Shown in pieces: positions 1 through 5,496 of a DNA stretch of 8,899 bases; position 1 is the first letter of the stretch; every line of letters starts with the position of its first letter. Location: positions 1 to 8,899 of the forward strand of contig CAYLZN010000249.1 in assembly GCA_964387935.1 (NCBI GenBank). Direction: 5' to 3'. The notes beneath the pieces were generated by a model that had not been told where the DNA came from, did no database searches, and was given only the letters and a program-made list of their open reading frames with translations. The stretch is from CAYLZN01 sp964387935 (GTDB lineage Bacteria > Acidobacteriota > Vicinamibacteria > Vicinamibacterales > JAFNAJ01). The translations under genes were made by a program, and so were the position numbers.

Positions 1-1
1 G

Positions 2-70
2 TACCGGGTGACCTTCAGGTGGGAGGGACAGTATGCGGAAGAGGTCCGGATCGAAGACTATCACTCGTGA
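2..70 (+). CDS. higB: HigB-type toxin, C-terminal end only (5' part outside window)
   Basis: Reading from base 2 gives 22 codons ending at TGA 68-70. The peptide runs YRVTFRWEGQYAEEV and ends RIEDYHS. This FRWE...A..V.I.DYH pattern is the usual C-terminal strand of RelE-fold HigB toxins, ribosome-dependent mRNA endonucleases. The intact higA antitoxin gene begins inside it (ATG at 33), so this is the toxin-first order normal for higBA. Only the last strand is visible. Whether the toxin is complete depends on sequence left of the window. The call rests on the short motif plus the neighbouring antitoxin. Confidence 0.75.
   Translation, partial: YRVTFRWEGQYAEEVRIEDYHS
21..27 (+). promoter_or_regulatory. 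Ribosome binding site deciding the higA start
   Basis: A purine run GGGAGGG lies 5 nt before ATG 33. It makes ATG 33 a better start than the in-frame GTG at 93, although it places the start inside the toxin gene. Confidence 0.6.
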
Positions 71-344
71 TCCGTCGGAACTCGGCGTCGTCGTGTCGCC
101 CGCGGAGATGCTGCTGGAGGAGTTCATCCGTCCTCTGGGCTTGAAGCAGCCCGCGCTGGCCGCCGAACTCGGGGTGTCGCTGAACCGGCTCAACGAGATC
201 GTTCTCGGAAAGCGCGGCATCACCGCGGACACGGCGATTCGCCTCGCGCGGCGCTTCAAGATGTCGCCGCAGTTCTGGATGCGCCTGCAGGCCGACTGGG
301 ACCTCGCCCAGGCGCTGGCGCGCGACGCGAACGACGCCGCGTGA
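33..344 (+). CDS. higA: HigA family antitoxin (XRE-type helix-turn-helix)
   Basis: This 103-residue protein binds and neutralises HigB and, in known systems, represses its own operon. Residues about 21-37 (VSPAEMLLEEFIRPLGL) match the start of the HigA/VapI family. An XRE helix-turn-helix follows: KQPALAAELGVSLNRLNEIV at about 38-57, then GKRGITADTAIRLARRF. The tail MSPQFWMRLQADWDLA (about 76-91) is typical of the family. The start overlaps the toxin gene by 38 nt, more than the usual few bases, but a strong ribosome binding site supports it. A shorter product from GTG 93 would keep the whole HTH domain. Length is normal and there is no sign of damage. Confidence 0.9.
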   Translation: MRKRSGSKTITRDPSELGVVVSPAEMLLEEFIRPLGLKQPALAAELGVSLNRLNEIVLGKRGITADTAIRLARRFKMSPQFWMRLQADWDLAQALARDANDAA

Positions 345-367
345 GCCCTCTCTCCCCTGCCGCCGGG

Positions 368-436
368 CAGCACGGCGGGATCGGGGCGTGCTCGAAGGAG
401 CTCGGACAACACGTTGGTGTCGACCAGTGTGCTCAC
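368..436 (-). pseudogene. Remnant of a VapC-type PIN-domain toxin, N-terminus only
   Basis: From GTG 436 on the minus strand the frame reads VSTLVDTNVLSELLRARPDP followed by AVL. This is the classic N-terminus of VapC PIN-domain ribonucleases, with the first metal-binding Asp at residue 6 (LVDTNVLSEL). After about residue 23 the reading turns into PGGRGERAH and then runs antisense to higA, with nothing PIN-like. The later acidic residues needed for catalysis are absent. The GTG overlaps the stop of a small upstream frame by 4 nt (GTGA), the usual vapB-vapC junction. I infer a toxin gene truncated when its 3' part was deleted or replaced next to higA. The match is short, so confidence is moderate. 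Confidence 0.55.
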
Positions 437-570
437 CGACGGCGCCTGGCGCGCGCGAGGCGCTCGTCATCGAGGTCGGGTGGCGTGCGCACCGGCTCAC
501 GGCGGGGTACCTGGAGCTCCACGTCGCCGAGGCCGGCCACCCGTGCCCGGATGCTGGACGCCAGGTCCAT
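433..570 (-). pseudogene. Small ORF, possible VapB antitoxin remnant
   Basis: This 45-residue frame (ATG 570, TGA 433-435) has coding-like composition: nearly all third positions are G or C, and it contains IRARVAGLGDVELQVPRREP. Its end, RTPPDLDDERLARAR, loosely recalls the start of ribbon-helix-helix VapB antitoxins (RTT-DLDD-LLARAR), but I do not recognise the whole. Its stop overlaps the GTG of the VapC-like fragment by 4 nt, so by position it is the antitoxin partner. There is no convincing ribosome binding site before ATG 570. The same frame is open back to the stop of the mutase gene at 631, so the 5' part may have been lost. A chance ORF is possible. Confidence 0.3.
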
Positions 571-599
571 GGACGGTGCGGACGGGTCCTGCGTCGCTT

Positions 600-622
600 C
601 CGGCCGCAGCCTCCACGGCCGG
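600..622 (-). terminator. Hairpin just after the phosphomannomutase stop
   Basis: A perfect 7-bp inverted repeat (CCGGCCG at 600-606, CGGCCGG at 616-622) with a 9-nt loop starts 8 nt downstream of the mutase stop codon. No U-tract follows, so it is not a canonical intrinsic terminator. It could end transcription with Rho or protect the 3' end of the mRNA. Confidence 0.35.
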
Positions 623-630
623 CGTTCCGA

Positions 631-1989
631 TCACGCCCGTATGAGTTCGAGCACCTCGTCACGCCGGGCGGCCATCTGCGCCTCCGTGGTGCCTTCCAGG
701 TTCAGGCGCAGCAAGGGTTCGGTGTTGGACGGCCGCACGTTGAAGTGCCAATCGGCGTACTCGACCGAGACCCCGTCCATCCGGGTGACGTGTCCATCCC
801 GGTAGCGGTCGGCGATGGCCTCGAGCTTTTGGTCGACCTGGGCCATGCTCGCCACCTTGGTGTTGATCTCGCCGGAGATGAAGTAGCGCTCCCGCAGCGG
901 AGCGAGCAGGTCCCGTAGCGTCCTGCCCTGACGTGACATCAGGTCGAGGATGAGGAGCGCGGGAATGAAGCCGTTGTCGGCGAAATAGAAGTCGCGGAAG
1001 TAGTAGTGCCCCGTGACCTCACCGCCGAACACCGCGTTGTCCTCACGCATGCGCTTCTTGAAGAAGGCGTGGCCCACGCGGTTCATGAGCGCCGTGCCCC
1101 CGTACTTCGCCACCGTATCCTTCACCGCGTAACTGGCGCGCACGTCGTACACGATGCGCTCGCCCGGGTTCCTGAGCAGGAAGGCCTCGGCCAGGAGCGC
1201 GGTGATGAAGTCCCCGGCGATGAACTCCCCCGACCCATCGATGAAGAAGCACCGGTCGGCGTCGCCATCCCAGGCGATCCCGATGTCGGCGTGCTCGGCC
1301 TGCACCCGCTCGGTGATGTCGCGGCGGTTCTCCTCGATGAGGGGATTGGCCTCGTGGGTGGGGAAGGTGCCGTCGATGGTGAAACACAGGTTCGTCGTCC
1401 GGCACGGCAGGTGCGCGAACAGCTTCGGCGCCACGAGTCCGGCCATGCCGCTTCCCGCATCCAGGACGACGTTGAACGGCCGGATGCTCGAGGGGTCGAT
1501 GAAGCGCATGATGCGGGCGACGTAGTCCGACACGACGTCCGCCTGCTCCACGCGGCCCCGCGGCGCGTGCGGCGCCGGGATCGTGCGGCCGACGATCATG
1601 TCCCGCATGTCCGAGATGCCCGCCTCGCCGGAGAGCGGGAAGGCCTCCCGCCGGACGAGCTTCATGCCGTTGTAGTCCTTCGGGTTGTGCGAGGCCGTGA
1701 TCTGCGCGCCGCCGTCCAGGCCGTCCCGGCAGACCGCGAAGTACATCATGTCGGTGCCGAGCATGCCGTAGTCGACCACGTCGGCACCCTGCGCGGTGGC
1801 GCCGTCGATGAACGCGCGCGCCATGGCCGGCGACGAGAGCCGCATGTCGCGCGACACGCCGATGCGTCGGGCCTGGAGGTACGCGGCAAAGGCCCGGCCG
1901 GCGAGGAACGCGACATCCTCGTTCAGCTCGGAGGGGTAGAGGCCCCGGATGTCGTAGGCCTTGAAGATCCCGGGATTCACGTGTGTCAC
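631..1989 (-). CDS. Phosphomannomutase/phosphoglucomutase
   Basis: A 452-residue alpha-D-phosphohexomutase that interconverts 6-phospho and 1-phospho sugars, here most likely mannose-6-P to mannose-1-P for GDP-mannose. All four family signatures are present: the phosphoserine loop TASHNP with catalytic Ser100, the metal loop DGDADR at 241-246, the sugar-binding loop GEVTGH at 323-328, and the phosphate-binding loop RPSNTEP at 419-425. The start VNPGIFKAYDIRG and the length are normal for the PMM/PGM group. I chose GTG 1989 because GAGGA lies 7 nt upstream. The frame stays open further upstream only as a shadow of the preceding gene. It lies 38 nt after the nucleotidyltransferase gene, which uses its product. 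Specificity for mannose over glucose cannot be read from sequence alone, and dual activity is common. Confidence 0.93.
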   Translation of the reverse strand: MTHVNPGIFKAYDIRGLYPSELNEDVAFLAGRAFAAYLQARRIGVSRDMRLSSPAMARAFIDGATAQGADVVDYGMLGTDMMYFAVCRDGLDGGAQITASHNPKDYNGMKLVRREAFPLSGEAGISDMRDMIVGRTIPAPHAPRGRVEQADVVSDYVARIMRFIDPSSIRPFNVVLDAGSGMAGLVAPKLFAHLPCRTTNLCFTIDGTFPTHEANPLIEENRRDITERVQAEHADIGIAWDGDADRCFFIDGSGEFIAGDFITALLAEAFLLRNPGERIVYDVRASYAVKDTVAKYGGTALMNRVGHAFFKKRMREDNAVFGGEVTGHYYFRDFYFADNGFIPALLILDLMSRQGRTLRDLLAPLRERYFISGEINTKVASMAQVDQKLEAIADRYRDGHVTRMDGVSVEYADWHFNVRPSNTEPLLRLNLEGTTEAQMAARRDEVLELIRA

Positions 1990-1996
1990 GATGCGG

Positions 1997-2001
1997 TCCT
2001 C
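1997..2001 (-). promoter_or_regulatory. Ribosome binding site deciding the mutase GTG start
   Basis: GAGGA on the minus strand lies 7 nt before GTG 1989. There is no ATG nearby. It favours GTG 1989 over the second in-frame GTG at 1980. Confidence 0.6.
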
Positions 2002-2010
2002 GCCGGCAGC

Positions 2011-2027
2011 GCACGCCCCGGGCGTGC
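2011..2027 (-). other. Intercistronic hairpin between nucleotidyltransferase and mutase genes
   Basis: GCACGCC (2011-2017) and GGCGTGC (2021-2027) form a perfect 7-bp stem with a 3-nt loop that directly abuts the stop codon of the upstream gene. It has no U-tract. It may tune processing or the relative output of the two genes. It lies about 10 nt upstream of the mutase ribosome binding site. Confidence 0.4.
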
Positions 2028-3083
2028 CTAGATGCGGCTGTAGTCGGTCACGACCGTCTTGTCGCCGAGCACGGCACCCGGTCGGACGGTCGCATTGCGG
2101 CCGATGGAGCAGTTGCGGCCAAGGACGGCATCGCGCACGTCGGCGTCCTTGCCGATCCAGCTGCCGGTCCAGACGATCGAGCCCGCGACCGTGGCCCCCT
2201 CCTCGACGTGCACCTGGCGCCCGATCACGGAGTTGGCGAGCACCTTGGCCCCGGGGCGCACGACGACGCCCTCGTCCAGGAAGCAGGGGCCCTGGAGTTC
2301 CGCCCCGGCTTCCACCTGGGCCGTGGGGGCCCGGTGCGCGCCGCGCGCCGCGTCCTTGAACGGCGCCGCGCGAAAGCGTCCCGCCATTACATCGCGGTGC
2401 ACCTGCACGTACTTCTCCGGGGTGCCGATGTCGATCCAGTAGCCGTCGTAGATGTAGGCCACGAACGTCTCCCCGCGCTCGACGAGGGAGGGGAAGTACG
2501 CGCGCTCGATGGACCAGGCGGTCTCCTTCGGGATCCGGTCGAAGGTCGAGGGCTCGAGCACGTAGATGCCCGCGTTGATCGTGTTGCACGTGATCTGGTT
2601 CGGATCCGGCTTCTCGAGAAACCGGCTGACGTTGCCCGCCGCATCCGTTTCGACCAGCCCGTACGCCGTCGGGTTGTCCACCGGCGTGAGGACGATGGTG
2701 GCGGCCGCGCGGCGCTCGCGGTGCAGGCCGAGCACCGCCGCCAGATCCACCTCGGTGAGGACGTCGCCGTTGAAGACCACCAGCGTGTCGTCCACGCCCT
2801 GGGCCGCGAACTTGATCGCCCCCCCGGTGCCGAGCGGATTGGGCTCCACGACGTAGCGGATCTTGAGGCCGGCCGAGGTCCCGTCGCCGAACATCTCCTC
2901 GATGCGGCGAGGCTGGTAGTTCAGGCTCAGGATGACCTCGTTGATCTCGGGCACCGTCTTGAGCAGGTCGATCTGATGCTGCAGAAACGGCCGATCGAAA
3001 ATCGGGACGATCGGTTTCGGGGTGTGCAGGGTCAGGGGACGCAGCCGGGTGCCCTTGCCCCCGGCGAGCAGGATGGCCTTCAT
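2028..3083 (-). CDS. NDP-sugar pyrophosphorylase, probable mannose-1-phosphate guanylyltransferase
   Basis: This 351-residue enzyme joins a sugar-1-phosphate to an NTP with release of pyrophosphate, most likely mannose-1-P plus GTP giving GDP-mannose. The N-terminal Rossmann-like domain starts with the signature LLAGGKGTRLRPLT (5-18) and TPKPIVPI. It has the metal Asp in FNGD (Asp107), the sugar-binding EKP (157-159) and NAG (170-172), and the second metal Asp in WIDIGTPEKY (Asp218). From about residue 255 the chain is a left-handed beta-helix of hexapeptide repeats (VVVRPGAKVLANSVIG, ATVAGSIV, AVLGRNCSIG), as in GMPPB-like two-domain enzymes. The adjoining phosphomannomutase supports mannose as substrate. 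Glucose-1-phosphate thymidylyl- or uridylyltransferase activity cannot be excluded. ATG 3083 is the natural family start. The operon faces away from pgsA. Confidence 0.88.
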   Translation of the reverse strand: MKAILLAGGKGTRLRPLTLHTPKPIVPIFDRPFLQHQIDLLKTVPEINEVILSLNYQPRRIEEMFGDGTSAGLKIRYVVEPNPLGTGGAIKFAAQGVDDTLVVFNGDVLTEVDLAAVLGLHRERRAAATIVLTPVDNPTAYGLVETDAAGNVSRFLEKPDPNQITCNTINAGIYVLEPSTFDRIPKETAWSIERAYFPSLVERGETFVAYIYDGYWIDIGTPEKYVQVHRDVMAGRFRAAPFKDAARGAHRAPTAQVEAGAELQGPCFLDEGVVVRPGAKVLANSVIGRQVHVEEGATVAGSIVWTGSWIGKDADVRDAVLGRNCSIGRNATVRPGAVLGDKTVVTDYSRI

Positions 3084-3092
3084 GGAGCGCCC

Positions 3093-3098
3093 ATCATA
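3093..3098 (-). promoter_or_regulatory. Possible -10 box for the GDP-mannose gene pair
   Basis: TATGAT on the minus strand ends 9 nt before ATG 3083, so transcription would start almost at the start codon (leaderless or nearly so). No good -35 hexamer is seen at the usual distance. Position and sequence are the only support. Confidence 0.35.
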
Positions 3099-3139
3099 TC
3101 GAAGAGATTGTCCGGGTAGCTAGGGGCCGCTCGACGCGC

Positions 3140-3145
3140 TACAAT
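3140..3145 (+). promoter_or_regulatory. Possible -10 box for pgsA
   Basis: TACAAT on the plus strand would give a transcript starting near 3152, 10-15 nt before ATG 3165. It overlaps the in-frame ATG at 3144, which argues against that ATG as the start. The -35 region is weak. Confidence 0.4.
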
Positions 3146-3164
3146 GCCCCCGATCCGGCGCTGC

Positions 3165-3776
3165 ATGAACCTGCCGAATTCGCTCACCGTTGCGCGCATC
3201 GTCCTGGTGCCTCTGCTGGTGGTGGTGCTGCTCACCAAGTTCAGGGCACCCGTGTTGTTCGGCGTGCCCCGCGAGATCCTGGCCGCGGCCATCTTCGGCC
3301 TCGCCTCGCTGACCGACTGGCTGGACGGGTACCTGGCGCGTCGCCGGCAGCAGGTGACCAGCATCGGCCAGTGGATGGACCCGCTGGCCGACAAGCTGCT
3401 GATCACGGCGGCGCTCATCTCGCTGGTCCAGACGAGCGCCGTGCCGGCCTGGATGGCGGCGGTCATCATCGGTCGGGAGTTCGTGGTCACGTGGTTGCGG
3501 AGTGTGGCCGAGTCGAGGGGCATCGCCATGCCGGCGTCGAGGCTCGGCAAGTGGAAGATGGCGGCGCAGGTCGCCACCATCCTCCTGCTGATCCTGGGCC
3601 AGGGCCACCTGTCGTTCTTCTTTCCCCTCGGTCAGATCGGCCTGTGGGTCGTGCTCGTGCTCGCCCTGTGGTCCGCCGTGGATTACTTCCGCCGTTTCTC
3701 GAACGTGGATGCCGCCGCGAAGGTGGCCAGTTTCGAGGCCGCCCGGGAAGAACGCCGACTCCGCAAACTCTCCTAG
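3165..3776 (+). CDS. pgsA: CDP-diacylglycerol--glycerol-3-phosphate 3-phosphatidyltransferase
   Basis: A 203-residue inner-membrane enzyme making phosphatidylglycerophosphate, the committed step to phosphatidylglycerol and cardiolipin. The CDP-alcohol phosphatidyltransferase motif D-x2-D-G-x2-A-R-x8-G-x3-D-x3-D is complete: Asp51, Asp54, Gly55, Ala58-Arg59, Gly68, Asp72, Asp76. The start MNLPNSLTVARIVLVPLL is characteristic of PgsA. Hydrophobic segments lie at about 12-24, 38-50, 80-103, 128-145 and 152-170. ATG 3165 is preferred to ATG 3144 because the family begins there and 3144 lies in the likely -10 box. The C-terminal extension (AAAKVASFEAAREERRLRKL) is charged and probably cytoplasmic. 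The stop TAG shares bases with the stop of the converging gene. Confidence 0.93.
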   Translation: MNLPNSLTVARIVLVPLLVVVLLTKFRAPVLFGVPREILAAAIFGLASLTDWLDGYLARRRQQVTSIGQWMDPLADKLLITAALISLVQTSAVPAWMAAVIIGREFVVTWLRSVAESRGIAMPASRLGKWKMAAQVATILLLILGQGHLSFFFPLGQIGLWVVLVLALWSAVDYFRRFSNVDAAAKVASFEAAREERRLRKLS

Positions 3777-4633
3777 CGTCGGACGGCCACGCGGTCGCCC
3801 GCCCGCACCTCCAGTGAAGCCCGCTTGATCTGCACGACCGCGCCGGTCGGACTGAGCTCCATCACGACGCCCTCCGCCACCGCCGTCAGCGGACCCTGGT
3901 CCGGTTCCCTCGTGTGGGCCCTCGGGTAGTTGCGCTTCGACAGGGCATCCCACGCGTAGGCACGCCGGAATAGCGTGACCGCGTCACCAGGCTTGAGCGT
4001 GCCGGCGCCTGCGGGATCGACGAGCACGCGATCGCCCGGCGCCCCGGTGATCCTCGAGTCGTTTCCCGCCAGCACCACCCCGGTCGCGTCGAACCGCGGC
4101 CAGTCCACGTCCGCCAGGGTTGGCGTCGGCCGGCCGGCGTCGTTCCGGGGATAGAGGCCCTCGTACTCCATCGGGGCATCCGCGGTTACCGGCACCGGCA
4201 TCGAGAAGGGTTCGAGGAAATCGTACTCCTCGATGCCATCGCAGGCCCAGACGACCCGCGCCGTGGCCGTGGTCGGCTGGACCGTTTCGATCTGCACCCA
4301 TCCGGCGGTGGCCAGAATCGAGGTCCGGTCCTCCGCGTAGAACAGGGGGCGGGTGATGCGGCGCACGAAGTAGTAGTCCCCGCTGCGCAGTCCCCGGTTC
4401 GTGCCGGCGCCCACGGCAATGTGATCGCCGTTCGCGGTGAGCCGGCGGTTCGGCCCCTCGAGGCCGCCAAGGACGCGGATGGCATCCGGGGCCTCGGGAT
4501 GGGGCGGCCGGGGGGCACACGCCAGTTCGGCAATGGCCTGGGACGGGGACTCGGGCGCGGCCGTCTGGGCCGCCGCCGGGGCCGCCGAGCACAGCGCGAG
4601 AGAGAACAGTAGGGCCGACAGTAGACTCCGCAT
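3773..4633 (-). CDS. Exported protein with two copies of a beta-rich module (function unknown)
   Basis: A 286-residue protein with a Sec signal peptide (hydrophobic to about 18, likely cleavage after AAAQ at 20-23). The mature part seems to hold two related modules. One (about 70-143) has GDHIAVGAGTNRGLRSGDYY, then FVRR, then VQIETVQPTTATARV and EEYDFLEPF. The other (about 183-286) has GDRVLV, GTLKPGDAVTLFRR, then GVVMELSPTGAVVQIKR and RAGDRVAVR. This GLxxGD-x-FxVxR ... GxVxxxxxxxxxAxV ... GDxxxP pattern recalls C-terminal domains found with LysM or FlgT-like periplasmic proteins, but no family is assigned with confidence. Two cysteines (39 and 131) remain after cleavage and could pair. ATG 4633 is set by AGGAG 7 nt upstream. 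It lies 65 nt after bamD as last gene of the operon, so a periplasmic or envelope role is likely. Confidence 0.75.
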   Translation of the reverse strand: MRSLLSALLFSLALCSAAPAAAQTAAPESPSQAIAELACAPRPPHPEAPDAIRVLGGLEGPNRRLTANGDHIAVGAGTNRGLRSGDYYFVRRITRPLFYAEDRTSILATAGWVQIETVQPTTATARVVWACDGIEEYDFLEPFSMPVPVTADAPMEYEGLYPRNDAGRPTPTLADVDWPRFDATGVVLAGNDSRITGAPGDRVLVDPAGAGTLKPGDAVTLFRRAYAWDALSKRNYPRAHTREPDQGPLTAVAEGVVMELSPTGAVVQIKRASLEVRAGDRVAVRR

Positions 4634-4640
4634 CAAGACA

Positions 4641-4645
4641 CTCCT
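4641..4645 (-). promoter_or_regulatory. Ribosome binding site deciding the start of the exported protein
   Basis: AGGAG on the minus strand lies 7 nt before ATG 4633. It fixes that ATG over the in-frame GTG at 4639, which would be too close. The rest of the 4634-4698 gap is GC-rich with a possible 5-bp stem and no U-tract. Confidence 0.65.
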
Positions 4646-4698
4646 GGGCCGGGCGGGCCGCGCCGGCAACGGACGCTCACCGACGAGCAGGTCGTGTC

Positions 4699-5496
4699 CT
4701 ACGAGCGGGGTTGCGCGTTCGCCTTCAACTCGGCGATGCGTTTCTGGGCATCCGCCAGATGATCGCTTCGTTCGAATTCCGCGACGAGCCGCTCGAAGTA
4801 CACGAGCGCCTCGGCCGGCGTGCCGACGCGAATCAGGGTTTCGCCCAGGTAGAAATACAGCGCATCGCGCCCCGTGAATTCCGGATCGTTCTTCAGCACC
4901 ACCCGGAACCGATCCAGCGCTCCCGGGTACCAACGCGCCCTGTAATAGAACAGGCCAACCTTGTACTCGGACTCGCTGAGGCGGTCACGGGCCGCGCGGT
5001 AGTGCTGGCGCGCCTCGGGCGCCAGCACACTCTCCGGGAACCGCTCGAAGAACACCTCGAATTCCTTGATCGCCTCCTTCGTTTCCGTCTGATCGCGCTC
5101 CGGCTTGGCCATCTGCTTGAAATGCGCCATGGCCAGCCTGAACTGGGCGTGGTCAGCCCGGGGGTGCGTCGGGTAGAACGTCAGGAACTCCCGATATTCG
5201 TTGATTGCAAGAACGGATCCCTGTGGCCCGCCTTCGCCGAGGTAGGTATCACCGAGGCCGAGCTTGGCCTCGGGCCGCACAGGACTCTGGGGATAGCCCT
5301 CGAAAATCTGGCGAAAGTATTCCCGTGCGGTCAGCCACTTCTTGTCGTCCAGCGCGGCCTTCCCCCGCTCGAACAGCAACTTGTCCGGCTCGAGCGTGCC
5401 GGGGGGGATCTTGGTGCTGTTCCCGCCACACGCGGTCACCAGTGACGCCGCCGCGACGACGAGCACGGTCGCCCGACACAGAGCCATGACCTTCAT
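4699..5496 (-). CDS. bamD: Outer membrane assembly lipoprotein BamD (YfiO-like)
   Basis: A 265-residue lipoprotein and TPR component of the BAM complex, which inserts beta-barrel proteins into the outer membrane. The N-terminus has a hydrophobic signal and a lipobox VTAC with acylated Cys23. The body has about five TPR-like helix pairs: LLFERGKAALDDKKWLTAREYF, then QSPVRPEAKLGLGDTYL, INEYREFLTFYPTHPRADHA, IKEFEVFFERFPESVLAPEA and the BamD-typical SEYKVGLFYYRARWYPGALD, ending with AEALVYFERLVAEFERSDHL. ATG 5496 forms a 4-nt ATGA overlap with the epimerase stop. An upstream ATG (5529) would put extra residues before the signal peptide and is rejected; the Met at residue 4 is a further option. 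In a group without a well-studied BAM it could be another TPR lipoprotein such as a CpoB-like factor, but length and order of repeats fit BamD. Confidence 0.88.
   Translation of the reverse strand: MKVMALCRATVLVVAAASLVTACGGNSTKIPPGTLEPDKLLFERGKAALDDKKWLTAREYFRQIFEGYPQSPVRPEAKLGLGDTYLGEGGPQGSVLAINEYREFLTFYPTHPRADHAQFRLAMAHFKQMAKPERDQTETKEAIKEFEVFFERFPESVLAPEARQHYRAARDRLSESEYKVGLFYYRARWYPGALDRFRVVLKNDPEFTGRDALYFYLGETLIRVGTPAEALVYFERLVAEFERSDHLADAQKRIAELKANAQPRS
5002..5028. repeat. Perfect inverted repeat inside bamD
   Basis: GTGCTGGCGC (5002-5011) and GCGCCAGCAC (5019-5028) form a perfect 10-bp stem with a 7-nt loop, inside the segment coding for VLAPEARQH. It resembles the series in rsmB. Confidence 0.7.

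Noticed and set aside
354..386. Stem-loop after higA (CCGCC/GGCGG at 360-378) as a terminator
   Set aside because: Only 5 bp with a 9-nt loop and no T-tract on either strand.
15..662. Minus-strand 215-codon ORF across the toxin-antitoxin region
   Set aside because: Arg/Ser/His-rich composition, antisense to higA and in a different frame from the VapC-like fragment.
388..918. Plus-strand ORF overlapping the mutase 3' end
   Set aside because: Mostly antisense to the well-supported mutase gene and without family resemblance.
1990..2589. Reading frame extending the mutase by about 200 residues upstream, as if fused to another protein
   Set aside because: It lies out of frame over the beta-helix part of the nucleotidyltransferase gene, is Arg/Gly/Pro-rich and resembles no protein. 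A ribosome binding site marks GTG 1989.
1006..3119. Long plus-strand ORFs (341 and 378 codons) opposite the GDP-mannose genes
   Set aside because: They are antisense shadows typical of high GC, rich in Arg, Val, His and Asp, with no recognisable motif, while the minus strand carries complete family signatures.
3120..3953. Minus-strand ORFs (166 and 277 codons) opposite pgsA
   Set aside because: Shadows of pgsA, rich in Gly, His, Arg and Gln, while the plus strand carries the full CDP-alcohol transferase motif.
4634..4698. Possible promoter or terminator between bamD and the exported protein gene
   Set aside because: Only a weak GC-rich stem and no -10/-35 pair. Apart from the ribosome binding site I see nothing definite.
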